A DNA stretch of 10,238 nt, taken from the NCBI GenBank assembly GCA_032353305.1, contig JAUCNG010413691.1, forward strand, positions 1 to 10,238, in the 5' to 3' direction. Numbering within the stretch: the stretch's first letter is position 1; each line of letters opens with the position of its first letter. The stretch is from Cephalothrix spiralis. Taxonomy: Eukaryota > Nemertea > Palaeonemertea > Archinemertea > Cephalotrichidae. The notes beneath the pieces are model-generated. The model was not told the origin of the DNA. It did no database searches and saw only the letters and a list, made by a program, of their open reading frames with translations. The translations under genes and the position numbers were made by a program. Shown piece after piece: positions 1 through 7,321 of this stretch.

Positions 1-315
1 TTGACCCGAGTTGCGCAAATTAACATAACTTAAAAAGTAAAAATGATATAAAAATAAAACTTATGCCTGTCAATTAAGAATACCATTCTCCTGCTACATG
101 CAAAATTTTAAATTATTATCTCACATATTTTTTATGAAAATACAACCTTCTAAACAGCGGGAAAGATTTAAGGGCCCACCCGATATATAGCTATAGTCGA
201 CAGAGGTTTGCGAAATATTCGCTACGACAATGTTATTTGGGTTAATTTGCCATTAAATAAACTATTAGATTCAAAAAATTATTTTGCTCTAAAATTATAA
301 TTTTTATTATTTCAG
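1..315. other. Upstream intron or flank, no gene seen
   Basis: This AT-rich stretch precedes the first candidate exon. It ends in a good splice acceptor: a T-rich tract followed by TTATTTCAG at 307-315. I see no coding frame, RNA gene or clear repeat in it. It is most likely the 3' part of an intron whose upstream exon lies outside the window. Confidence 0.5.
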
Positions 316-444
316 GAATTTTGATCATTGCCGGGGTGAAACACAATAATGTGTTCACAATTGAAGGTTCATACAGATACACGAAAATCGAGAATAGACG
401 TTCGAAATTATTTAAAGGGTTATATATATGCCAATTCCGCGTCG
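316..444 (+). CDS. Candidate exon 1, unknown 43-codon segment of the modular extracellular gene
   Basis: The acceptor TTATTTCAG lies before 316 and a near-ideal donor, GTAAGT, starts at 445. Between them only one frame is open: the other two meet stops at 322 and 347. That frame enters and leaves in phase 1, like every other exon here, and the length of 129 nt is a multiple of three. The peptide has short landmarks AGVKH near its start and GLYICQF near its end. It holds a single cysteine, and I recognise no domain. It would sit directly before the first WSC domain. The run AGVKH resembles GVKH at the start of the next exon, so a decayed relative of a WSC half-exon is conceivable but weak. The reading frame and splice sites are seen; membership of the gene is inferred. 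Confidence 0.5.
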
Positions 445-1082
445 GTAAGTAGCATTAATCTTATTTGCCTAGGACTAGTTCCCTTTCCTATTATGGGGTC
501 GAAGGCAAAAGTGATGGTTATAAGCTTTATCTTGGCAATTAGTACTTTTACGATGATAAGAGTATGCCCATGCAATGTTACTCAACATAATTATTTGGCC
601 AGGACAATTTAAAAGAAATAATTTGATATTTCATCTGGAATATTATTGTTTACGATCTACTGCAGCTTTAATAACTCAAAAACTATTGATGATGATATCA
701 GATTTTGCCACTGACACAATGGTACAGTAGGGTCTGTCAATTCTTTAGTGCATTAAATTCAAAATGGCTGACGGTAGTTTTAATAACAGAATGAAATATC
801 TCAATGTGTTAAGTCATAAATAAAGTGATTAAAATTTGTTACTTATTTTAAATTGGTGTTTTAATACTATATTTGCAATAATTTAGCTTTGGATAGTTGA
901 ATTAATATTCCCATAACATATTAAGCTACAAGGTTGACCTTAAATGCTTAGTAGAAGATTAGACTGGTTCTCAGAAACAACCGTGTTCAAAATGGAATGC
1001 TAGGTGCAGCACTAGCATTATATTAGTACCGTAATTCATTATTCCAATTGCCAAGTGACATGTATAATTTTGATTTTTTCAG
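445..1082 (+). other. Intron between exons 1 and 2, no further feature seen
   Basis: The intron starts with GTAAGT and ends with TTGATTTTTTCAG. It is AT-rich. An open frame continuing from exon 1 in another register (to 612) is non-coding in appearance. I found no RNA gene, transposon end or tandem repeat. Confidence 0.5.
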
Positions 1083-1199
1083 GTGTCAAACATTTAGGAT
1101 GTTACAAAGATGCAACTTCTCGTGATATGGGACTAATAGTTACTAATATAAAACAAAATATGTCTCCGAATAAATGTATTAATAGCTGCTATGAAAAAG
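1083..1199 (+). CDS. Exon 2, N-terminal half of a WSC domain
   Basis: This 117-nt exon lies between a pyrimidine-rich acceptor (TTTTTTCAG, ending 1082) and the donor GTAATG at 1200. It is phase 1 at both ends. The translation carries the opening WSC signature: LGCYKD, a Ser-Arg-Asp-Met run, then the M-S-P-x-x-C-x-x-x-C helix (MSPNKCINSC). It supplies three of the eight expected WSC cysteines. It ends on the first base of a Gly codon that exon 3 completes, giving the typical YEKGYKFAGVQ join. WSC domains are cysteine-rich extracellular modules of about 80 to 90 residues, thought to bind carbohydrate; they occur in yeast Wsc sensors, polycystin-1 and Kremen. This copy is split by an intron of about 1.5 kb. 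The protein's ligand is unknown. Confidence 0.88.
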
Positions 1200-1599
1200 G
1201 TAATGTCTTTTCTTCACTAGAAGGCTACTGCAAATAATTTATAGTTGTAGTCGAAGAAAAACATACTCTGAACAATAAGAGCCATCGGCGCGCCCCGCGA
1301 TCCTCATTCCTAATCGCGAGGGCTTACCGAAGCTCTTATCACATGATTCTGAAAATGAGGGAGTTTTGATTGGCCCTCGTCAGTCACGTGTTTTGAGTAT
1401 AATTTATTTAATAACAGACAATTTGTCTTTGATAAACTACCCCTGAGGCTAATTTAAATAGAAAACTTTTTGGTGTTTTTACATTTTTTTAAATCTTCGA
1501 ATTAGTTCGATCAAAATAAAATTGAAAAATATCATTCAGTTCCAAATAATTATAATATACCATTTGAGAATCATTTGGTTAATTTTAATCAAAAATAAA
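1200..1599 (+). other. 5' part of the intron splitting the WSC domain
   Basis: The stretch is AT-rich apart from a GC-rich hairpin at 1275-1339, listed separately. Just after the hairpin are an inverted CCAAT box (ATTGG, 1369-1373) and a CACGTG E-box (1385-1390). These may be chance matches. No coding exon is supported. Confidence 0.45.
1275..1339. repeat. GC-rich two-tier hairpin in intron
   Basis: ATAAGAGC at 1275-1282 pairs perfectly with GCTCTTAT at 1332-1339. Inside, CCCCGCGAT pairs with ATCGCGAGG (eight of nine positions) around a short loop. The block also contains the palindrome GGCGCGCC and is CpG-rich compared with its AT-rich surroundings. It could be an end of a decayed mobile element, a structured RNA or a small regulatory patch. 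I cannot decide which. Confidence 0.5.
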
Positions 1600-2047
1600 A
1601 TAATAACGTAGTTTCGAACCAGGGCCTGCTGGGTGAAAGCCAGGCGCCGTGGCGGATATTCCAGTCGGGCGGGGGGTTGAACCCCCCCCCCCCCCCTTCC
1701 CCCAAACAAAGTAAGAATATTCGTCAATTGAAGATCACCTTCAATTCAGCCGTATTGTTGGAAAAGATAACGTTCTTGTGAAGATTTTTGTTATACAGCC
1801 TATGAAATTTCTTTAGTAGAACGGACAATTTTGGGGTAACAGAGCCTTAGCTTCGCCCCTGGACCCCCACCAGTGGCCTAGGACCCATAAAATACAATTT
1901 TTTGATACCAGTACTTTTTGGTTCGCCTGGCAGCCCCGCAGATTCGAATTTACTTGGTCAATTCAAGTGTTAAACCCCCCCCCCCCCCCCACAAATCCTT
2001 GGAATATCCGCCACTGGCCAGGCGTCGTAACCACTAGGCCACGGGAA
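1600..2047 (-). pseudogene. tRNA-Glu(UUC)-like relic, interrupted by a transposon
   Basis: On the minus strand, joining 2047-2017 to 1646-1600 gives a recognisable tRNA-Glu head. It has TTCCCGT, then the A-box region GGCCTAGTGGTTA, then an anticodon arm with loop CTTTCAC (anticodon TTC) flanked by CCTGG and CCAGC, then the B box GGTTCGAAA. The T stem is imperfect and the 3' acceptor strand, AT-rich after CTACG, does not pair with TTCCCGT. This is therefore a pseudogene or the head of a tRNA-derived SINE rather than a working tRNA. The hAT-like element at 1647-2016 sits between the D arm and the anticodon arm, with an 8-bp duplication of tRNA sequence. Confidence 0.7.
1647..2016. mobile_element. 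Non-autonomous hAT-type element (370 bp) with 8-bp target duplication
   Basis: The element is bounded by direct repeats GCCAGGCG at 1639-1646 and 2017-2024, the 8-bp duplication typical of hAT elements. The right end, read inward, starts CAGTGGCGGATATTCCA, a classic hAT-type terminus. The left end, CCGTGGCGGATATTCCA, differs at only one base in 17. The interior is non-coding. It has long poly-C runs (15 C at 1682-1696, 16 C at 1975-1990) and a block reading CTTCGCCCCTGGACCCCCAC, a composition often seen in such miniature elements. No transposase remains, so it needs a transposase in trans. Confidence 0.82.
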
Positions 2048-2743
2048 CTGATGATAATGAGGTCATTTTCTTAGCATACCCCGGTATAAATTGCAATTCG
2101 TATTAGTAATTAGTTCCCGATTTCGACACTACACAAAAAAACGCATGCTATTCTTTGAAGAGTTTAAAATATCAAAAAATTATTGATATTATATACTCTA
2201 CGTTCGGAGAGTAAGAAAAATATCGTATCAATTCAAAAAAGGACATACTAAAGCAATTTTATTCTTATAACTTTTGACATATTGAATATAAAAAACGTTG
2301 ATGATGAGTTCCAGCCAGCCGGGAGTCGCAAGCTTTGCCTTGTTGTGGTATGTCATTTAGCTGCTTTCGCAAGCTGCACTTTGCCTATTATAAGTGGTTT
2401 AAAAACCATAGATCTACTTCTTATTAGTATTCCAATTAATTTAGTTTATGCCATTTTGGGTTGCGTTGGTGGCCTGTTACCTAAATTTTTCCACTTTTAC
2501 CAAATTTAGGTAGGGCCTATGCCAGTGTTTTTAATGCCCCCCCCCCCCCTCTTGCAAGGGGATATTTTGTTTTGAGTTGGCCAGCAAATAAAGTCCAAAA
2601 CCGTCGCGTTTGCCTGACATTATTTCCCAATGCTAATTTCGCCATAGAAAAATGTACCAACCGAAATAACAAGGCATATATCATAATTATCATTGATGTT
2701 TTCGTTAAAATTCTGTCGTATTGTAATGTTATCGTCCTTTCAG
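2048..2743 (+). other. 3' part of the WSC-splitting intron
   Basis: This stretch has a run of 13 C at 2537-2549 directly followed by the palindrome CTTGCAAG and GGGG, possibly the end of an unrecognised repeat. A hydrophobic open frame at about 2282-2509 has no splice or start context and is treated as chance. The stretch ends in the acceptor ATCGTCCTTTCAG. Confidence 0.45.
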
Positions 2744-2914
2744 GTTACAAGTTTGCTGGTGTTCAATCATCAGATTTGTGTAGTTGCGGAACATCATATG
2801 GAAAATATGGAAAAGTTAAACAAAGCGAATGTTCTAGAACTTGCACTGGCCAACACACAAGTGTGAAATGTGGAGCTGACTGGCGAAATGACATTTACGC
2901 TACTGGATATAATT
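2744..2914 (+). CDS. Exon 3, C-terminal half of the first WSC domain
   Basis: This 171-nt exon lies between the acceptor GTCCTTTCAG and the donor GTAAGC at 2915, phase 1 at both ends. It carries the second half of the WSC signature in order: YKFAGVQ, the CxCG motif (LCSCGTSYGKYGK), SECSRTC, the KCG stretch and the closing IYATGY. It adds five cysteines, so exons 2 and 3 together have the eight expected of a WSC domain. Two usual glycines of the CGG stretch are altered to CGAD, a minor departure. The last base (T) joins the linker exon to make Ser. The domain lies outside the cell if the protein is exported; its ligand cannot be told from sequence. Confidence 0.9.
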
Positions 2915-3470
2915 GTAAGCATTACCCATAACTTGATGGGGGGATTAAATTGAATTTCTTTTTTCTTTCAATACGAACAATGCAACTAAATTTTAATTCC
3001 CGCGCTTTTTGTTCTTGTCACACTGGTACAACGTCATACTCCTACGCAGTACTACTTCGGCCTTCTAATTTAAGTAGCACTGCTTCTGGATGAATGATCC
3101 TAGGCTGACGATCGGCTAGAAATGAAGATTTTTAGAATGGCCAATCGTAGAGCAGTAACGAATCGGGACGTAGGGAATTCCACTATCTCACATAATTGAC
3201 ATTTAACTTTGGTTACTTGTTCTAGTCATTCGTTCACTACAGCTGACTTTTTGTGTCTGAAGATTATCGCACGACATATGCAGTGTAATTTTTGGAGCAC
3301 ATTAATGGACCGAATCAAATGTATACGACGTTATTTGAAGATAGTCTTTGAAGCAATTTTTTGCCTGTTTGGCCACTTTTAGTCAAAAGCGACGCATATT
3401 GCCAATTTTTAGAAATTCGCTTGGGTGGATCGACAATTCAAGTTTCAGAATTATTTCGTCCGAGGCAGTA
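2915..3470 (+). other. Intron 3, 5' part, nothing recognised
   Basis: The stretch begins with the donor GTAAGC. It has average composition and no supported exon, RNA gene or repeat before the tRNA-like relic at 3471. Confidence 0.45.
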
Positions 3471-3543
3471 GGGTTAGTGGCGCAATGGATAGCGCGTCTG
3501 CATGTCACTTCAAAGATCGTTGGTTCGAACCGAGCGAGGATCA
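3471..3543 (+). pseudogene. tRNA-Arg-like relic or tRNA-derived SINE head
   Basis: GTGGCGCAATGGATAGCGC is a near-perfect tRNA-Arg D-arm and A-box region, with GCGC pairing GCGC around the loop. It is followed by GTCTG, as in tRNA-Arg, and about 30 bases on by the B box GGTTCGAAC. The anticodon stem does not pair, the T stem (GTTGG with CGAGC) is imperfect, and the acceptor strands (GGGTTAG and GAGGATC) are mostly unpaired. It is thus a decayed tRNA gene or the head of a SINE, with an AT-rich tail up to the foldback element at 3587. Confidence 0.6.
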
Positions 3544-3586
3544 GATGAATAATATATTATAAAAAAAATGGTTTAAAAACATAAAT

Positions 3587-4014
3587 GGGGCATTCCAGCG
3601 TTAACATCGTCCGATAAAATCACATTTTTTTGCGTTCTCCCTCAAATATTCTCCGGAAGTTCATCATTCTTTTCAGATCTGAGAAATAGACTGTAAACTA
3701 GATTAGTTAACGATGAATAAGCATTGAGTAAAACGTCGTGCGACTTGTAATAACCGCGTTGCAGCGAGCAGAACAATCGTTAACACCGTTCGACATTTCG
3801 ACCAAAATTTTAGACGATGTTAAGGGTTTTGAGCTCTCTACAGCTCAGTGATTACAAGTCGCACGGCGTTTGCTCAATACCTTTTTATCGTCAACTAATT
3901 TAGTTTACAGTCTATTTTTCAGATCTGAAAAAAAATGAATTACATACTAAGATATTTAAGGGAGAACAGAAAAAAAACTGATTTTATCGGACGATGTTAA
4001 CGCTGGAATGCCCC
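3587..4014. mobile_element. 428-bp foldback element (MITE) with arms of about 200 bp
   Basis: The outermost 36 bases at 3587-3622 are the exact reverse complement of 3979-4014, beginning GGGGCATTCCAGCG. Similarity with small gaps continues inward (shared CAGATCTGA, TAGACTGTAAACTA and GTGCGACTTGTAAT) almost to the centre. The arms are roughly 3587-3788 and 3815-4014, around a loop of about 26 bases. No coding frame lies inside. The flanks ATAAAT and GAAATA give no clear target duplication (AAAT is offset by one base), so the superfamily is unassigned. Transcribed as part of the intron, it would form a long hairpin RNA. Confidence 0.85.
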
Positions 4015-4156
4015 GAAATATACAATCTGACGAAGTCAATAAAGACGAAACTTCATTTATATTCTTAATTACTGATTCTGTATCTGTTTTTTTCTTCTCA
4101 ATTTTTTTGGCTATTGCCAGCATCTATGATTTCAATATTTTGAACTTTTATTTTAG

Positions 4157-4210
4157 CTGATCCAAAACCACCAACTGCTGCACCAGTGTCACCAATGGCA
4201 ACCAAAAAAT
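4157..4210 (+). CDS. Exon 4, short Pro/Thr/Ala-rich linker
   Basis: This 54-nt exon lies between the acceptor TTTTATTTTAG and the donor GTAGGT at 4211, phase 1 at both ends. With the T carried over from exon 3 it encodes about 18 residues. Five are Pro, mixed with Thr, Ala and Ser, and the peptide ends in Lys-Lys. This fits a flexible, possibly O-glycosylated spacer between the WSC domain and the first PAN domain. The only support is splice consensus, matching phase and linker-like composition, because so short a peptide has no family signature. Since it is symmetric, skipping it would keep the frame. Confidence 0.65.
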
Positions 4211-5608
4211 GTAGGTCCATTTTATATTTTCACCACCCATCTGTTAGTCCAATATGAGATTTTTATTTGTTTTACGGACAGATTCATAACACGTACGGTT
4301 TTATCACGGAAATCTGTACAAGTACGTAATTGATTAAAGCGAATCAATTTTCAGCCATGCCCATCAACCAATCAGAAGAGCCGTAAATACTATTGAATCG
4401 AACTATATACAACTACATCAATAAAAAATCGATTACTATCTCATTTTCTGCCATTAAAAACTTAACGCGTAATTCACAAATTTACCTTGAACTTGCCAAA
4501 TACTAGTGACTGGGAACTTGCAAAACTAGGATTCATAATTTAATATATTAAATGATTTAAAAGACATTATTCATTGAGCTTTAAAAGACATGATTTAATC
4601 GGTTTTCACACAGGAAAAGAGATTAAATATAGTTTTAATCACTACGCGGTTTGGTCAATTGATTCACTCCCAGTCCAGGCGCAAAAACGCGTACCAGAAC
4701 TTGTCCATACAAATACCGGATTCCAAAATGTCCATTTATATTATAATCTTATGATTAATCAAAGCTGTTCAAAGTAACACATCATGCTAATATTTGACTT
4801 CACGTTAGCAAAATCGCAGATCGCACTCATTTTACGGTCATGCAAAAATGCTGCAGTAAATCGTAAACATTAATATTAGAACAATAGATTCAATATGGAT
4901 TATCAAATTAGTCCTTATAAACTATACTGACCAAAGATTAATGTTGAATTATATGTATTTGACGTATACTTTCATCATCTTTAGGCCTTTCTTTTAAATG
5001 TTTGGTTTGGGTTTTCGTTTCTTTTTTTTTTTGAAAAGTCTTTTTAACTCTTTCGCTGCCAGGCCTATTTTGAATAAATCGTTCAAAATGACCAGTTTTG
5101 CCAAAATCACAAGGGACGGGAGTGTAATTATCGAAAATCTTAGGACCGAGAATTTTTGACGAGCTTAGATCTTGGGCTTTTTTGTTGTATACATGAAAAA
5201 ACATTTCACGCACTTCAATGCCTCATGGCAAGGGAGTAAAAATGCAAATTTGCAAAGAAACAGCGAAATTCCGACCTTTTTGCCAAATGTTTTGGCCAAG
5301 TGTCAGGTTTCCCAATGGTCGAGGTCAAATTTATGATGTCCCTCTAGGGGTTTATTATGCCTATAGAATTTTTTTTCAATCTACTAACGATGCATATCCC
5401 GATTCCACAATTTCATAGAACAAAAAATATTGCAAAAATCAATTAAAAAAAAAATAATAAAAATGCTCCACTCCAGTCTAAAATTCCAAATTACGTTTTA
5501 CGGACTTTAAAATGGCCAAATCATGAACCACAATCACAACGTTATTTTAATTACATATCGTTAGAAATTATTTTCGATTCATAGAAAATGCTTTATTTTA
5601 TTTTGCAG
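4211..5608 (+). other. Intron 4, no supported feature
   Basis: This intron is about 1.4 kb and AT-rich. Open frames near 4574-4777 (+), 4938-5213 (-) and 5218-5418 (+) lack splice context and recognisable domains. A CAG at 4352-4354 is a possible acceptor, but its short frame meets a stop with no donor. The intron ends in TTATTTTGCAG, next to a tandem acceptor. Confidence 0.5.
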
Positions 5609-5815
5609 CAGTTCCCAGCTACACATTGATGGGTAACAAAAACTGTAATGGAGGCGACATCTCTAACAAGATTGCTAACTCCACCCAGTGTAAAGCTGAT
5701 TGCACACAAAATGCCAAATGTGTAGGATTCATAATGTATAGTGGAAAATGTTTTTTAAAGTCTGATTGCAGCAAGAAAGAAACTCTAACCGGTGGAGAGT
5801 TGTATTTGAAACCAG
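5609..5815 (+). CDS. Exon 5, first PAN/apple-like domain
   Basis: This 207-nt exon is phase 1 at both ends, with acceptor TTATTTTGCAG and donor GTAGGC at 5816. It encodes a compact domain of about 66 residues: SYTL near the start, NKNC, ISNKI, TQCKADC, the core KCVGFIMY, GKCF, then LYLKP at the end. The six cysteines and the C-x3-C-x5-C-x-x-F core fit the PAN/apple fold, which usually binds protein or carbohydrate on extracellular proteins. The second copy at 7112-7321 is about 70 percent identical by hand count. The acceptor is a tandem one (GCAGCAG), so splicing three bases later (exon from 5612) is possible and would replace Ser-Val by Phe. Confidence 0.85.
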
Positions 5816-5875
5816 GTAGGCAGTATTTATCTATAAGGCGTCACAATCAACATTGAGTAAACATAATTCGATCAA

Positions 5876-5896
5876 GGAGGTGTATTTTAAACCGGG
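5876..5896 (+). pseudogene. Possible relic of the 3' end of a third PAN exon
   Basis: The bases at 5877-5902 match the end of exon 5 plus its donor at about 22 of 26 positions. The register GAG-GTG-TAT-TTT-AAA-CCG-GGT would read EVYFKPG, against ELYLKPG and EMYLKPG in the two intact exons. The GGTATGCA after it corresponds to the donor GGTAGGCA. Nothing upstream resembles the rest of the domain, so most of the exon appears deleted. It sits about 60 bases after exon 5. Chance similarity cannot be fully excluded for so short a match. Confidence 0.5.
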
Positions 5897-5902
5897 TATG
5901 CA

Positions 5903-6406
5903 TCGCTCCGGGCTGCCCGCGGATATCCGCACGGGTAAGGACATCCGAGCTGAGCGCGGATACCAGAGCATTTTTTAAAGTCCGCGCAAACTCTTGGGTC
6001 CGAACGAAAATAATATGGGAGTTAAAAATCTAACAAATAACTATTTTCTTCCCATAATTTAGTGAAAAACGAGGTCTACAACAATTTCTATTTTGAGGGT
6101 TAACGAGAGAAAGGCATGTCTATATTCCTAAAAATAATATTTATCCGTATAAATGCACTGGGTATTAACCATACTGCAAATTTGTATTTGCTTCCTTTTA
6201 CCCATTAGATTAAGCCATTGAATCGGGGGCCGACGGGAAAAGCATCGCAAAAGGTGATTGGTCCACGTCTTTAGGTAATATAGGTAAAAAACGAGGAATA
6301 AGATCAATAGATTGAAAATAAATTTTTTATATATTTTTTGCTCGGACTCGCTCGGTCATACGGATATCCGGACGTATGCATGACACACGGACATCCGAGC
6401 GTATAT
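5903..6406. repeat. Two diverged palindromic repeats centred on GGATATCC, flanking about 0.4 kb
   Basis: The first copy, about 5903-5956, holds the 12-bp palindrome GCGGATATCCGC (5919-5930) followed by GGACATCCGAGC. The second, about 6340-6406, holds CGGATATCCG (6361-6370) followed by GGACATCCGAGC and is bracketed by GCTCGGA and TCCGAGC. Both are GC-rich islands in an AT-rich intron. They may be the two ends of a decayed non-autonomous element, though no target duplication was found. The DNA between them has no coding frame. Confidence 0.55.
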
Positions 6407-6783
6407 TCGATCCGCGCCATATCGCTTAATTATCTTTAAGGCTGTGTGTACTAAGGTTGTGCAATAAACTTTTTCTTCAAAATATCGCTCCTCTGTGTTT
6501 TTTCCATTAATCGCATGCAAAATTTGGTTCGATTTGAAGATTTTTTACGTTTTGCGCACGGCACTTTAATATTTTAGCTCTTATTTTAGCCCCTATTTTT
6601 TGGATGATGCCCTTGATCATATTTGATACAATGCTAACTTTTGTTACATGCGTTACATTTCTGACGCCCTCTTTCAACAAATTAAAATAACCGTTATTTT
6701 CAAATCGAAGCGAGGTGAGAAATTTTTGAGCTTTTACATTAGGAAATCGTATAGATTCATTATAAAATGTCGATTTTGAAATT

Positions 6784-6966
6784 CGTCGTCGTCGCATTAT
6801 TACCTCGTCGCATTCGCCGTAGTTGCCATAAGGTTCGTCGTCTTGTCCCGGATAAATAGCCCCAGTTTTAAAAAGCTCGTCGTCCCTCGTCGGCTCGGCA
6901 TTATAAAACCCTCGTCCCGTCTCGTAAAATTCCCTTTTTTGGGCCTCGTCGCGTTCGTCGCGAAAA
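6784..6966. repeat. CTCGTCG-rich degenerate repeat block
   Basis: About 180 bases contain many copies of TCGTC or CTCGTCG at irregular spacing, including GTCGTCGTCGC at the left and GCCTCGTCGCGTTCGTCGCG at the right. Between them lie variable AT-rich spacers. The high CpG density stands out in an AT-rich intron. There is no fixed period, so it may be a decayed satellite or part of a mobile element. Confidence 0.55.
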
Positions 6967-7111
6967 ACATGAATAGGGCCTCAATAATTTTGATTCCGTA
7001 TTCAGCAAAATGTCACGTATTTTTAAATGCAAAAAATGAGAGTATAGATATCATTATTAGTTCCTCTTGTTTTATATTTTCGATTGATATAGAAAATGCT
7101 TTATTTTGCAG

Positions 7112-7321
7112 CTGGTTTAAGCTACACATTAATATATGACAAAAACTGCGACGGCGGCGAAATCTCTAACAAGATTGCTGTCTTCCCGTACACTCAGTGT
7201 GAAGCTGATTGCAACCAAAATGTCAAATGTGTTGGATTCATTATTTATCTGGGGAAATGTTATTTTAAGTCTTCATGCAAAAAGACGACATTAAACGGTG
7301 CAGAGATGTATTTAAAACCAG
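7112..7321 (+). CDS. Exon 6, second PAN/apple-like domain
   Basis: This 210-nt exon lies between the acceptor TTATTTTGCAG and the donor GTAGGC at 7322, phase 1 at both ends. It repeats the domain of exon 5 motif by motif: SYTL, DKNC, ISNKI, TQCEADC, KCVGFIIY, GKCY, then MYLKP. All six cysteines are kept. Relative to exon 5 it has a small insertion before TQC and lacks one residue in the Lys-rich turn near the end. Because the intron bases before both acceptors and the first eight bases of both donors match, the pair arose by tandem duplication of an exon with its flanks. Two adjacent PAN domains suggest a paired ligand-binding surface. The partner is unknown. Confidence 0.87.

Larger units (their letters stand above)
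5897..7111 (+). other. Remainder of intron 5, between the PAN exons
   Basis: Apart from the GGATATCC repeats and the CTCGTCG-rich block listed separately, I see nothing firm. The last bases before the acceptor, ATAGAAAATGCTTTATTTTG, repeat those before exon 5, which shows that the PAN duplication included flanking intron. Open frames at 6507-6797 (-) and 6843-7139 (+) are chance products of the repeats. Confidence 0.5.

Noticed and set aside
349-612. An 87-codon plus-strand open frame
   Set aside because: It is out of register with the spliced exon at 316-444, crosses its donor and runs into intron. It has no domain and no start context.
770-785. AAAATGGCTGACGGTAG as a possible start exon
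   Set aside because: It resembles a start codon in good context next to a GT, but it lies between two exons already in phase and nothing supports a promoter or transcript start there.
1536-1727. Minus-strand frame rich in Gly and Pro
   Set aside because: Its composition comes from the G/C runs and ends of the hAT-like element and from the tRNA relic.
2282-2509. Hydrophobic 75-codon frame that might encode membrane segments
   Set aside because: It has no ATG start, no splice sites in suitable phase and no recognised family. It is probably chance in an AT-rich intron.
1682-2549. CRISPR-like or regulatory meaning of the three poly-C runs
   Set aside because: The runs of 15, 16 and 13 C are simple homopolymers. 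Two belong to the hAT-like element, and they are prone to sequencing error.
3471-3543. Functional tRNA gene
   Set aside because: The anticodon, T and acceptor stems do not pair well enough for a working cloverleaf.
3348-3548. 66-codon plus-strand frame
   Set aside because: Its last third is the tRNA-Arg-like relic, and the rest shows no coding character.
4355-4383. Possible exon after TTTTCAG at 4348-4354
   Set aside because: In phase 1 the frame reaches a TAA after about ten codons and no donor precedes it.
4938-5418. Opposed frames at 4938-5213 (-) and 5218-5418 (+)
   Set aside because: No domain, splice context or start is visible. The Lys-rich part of the minus frame reflects T-rich runs. 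A dispersed repeat is possible but not shown.
6507-7139. Frames at 6507-6797 (-) and 6843-7139 (+)
   Set aside because: They owe their length to the CTCGTCG-rich block and AT-rich intron. Neither has a domain, and the second runs across the PAN exon in the wrong frame.
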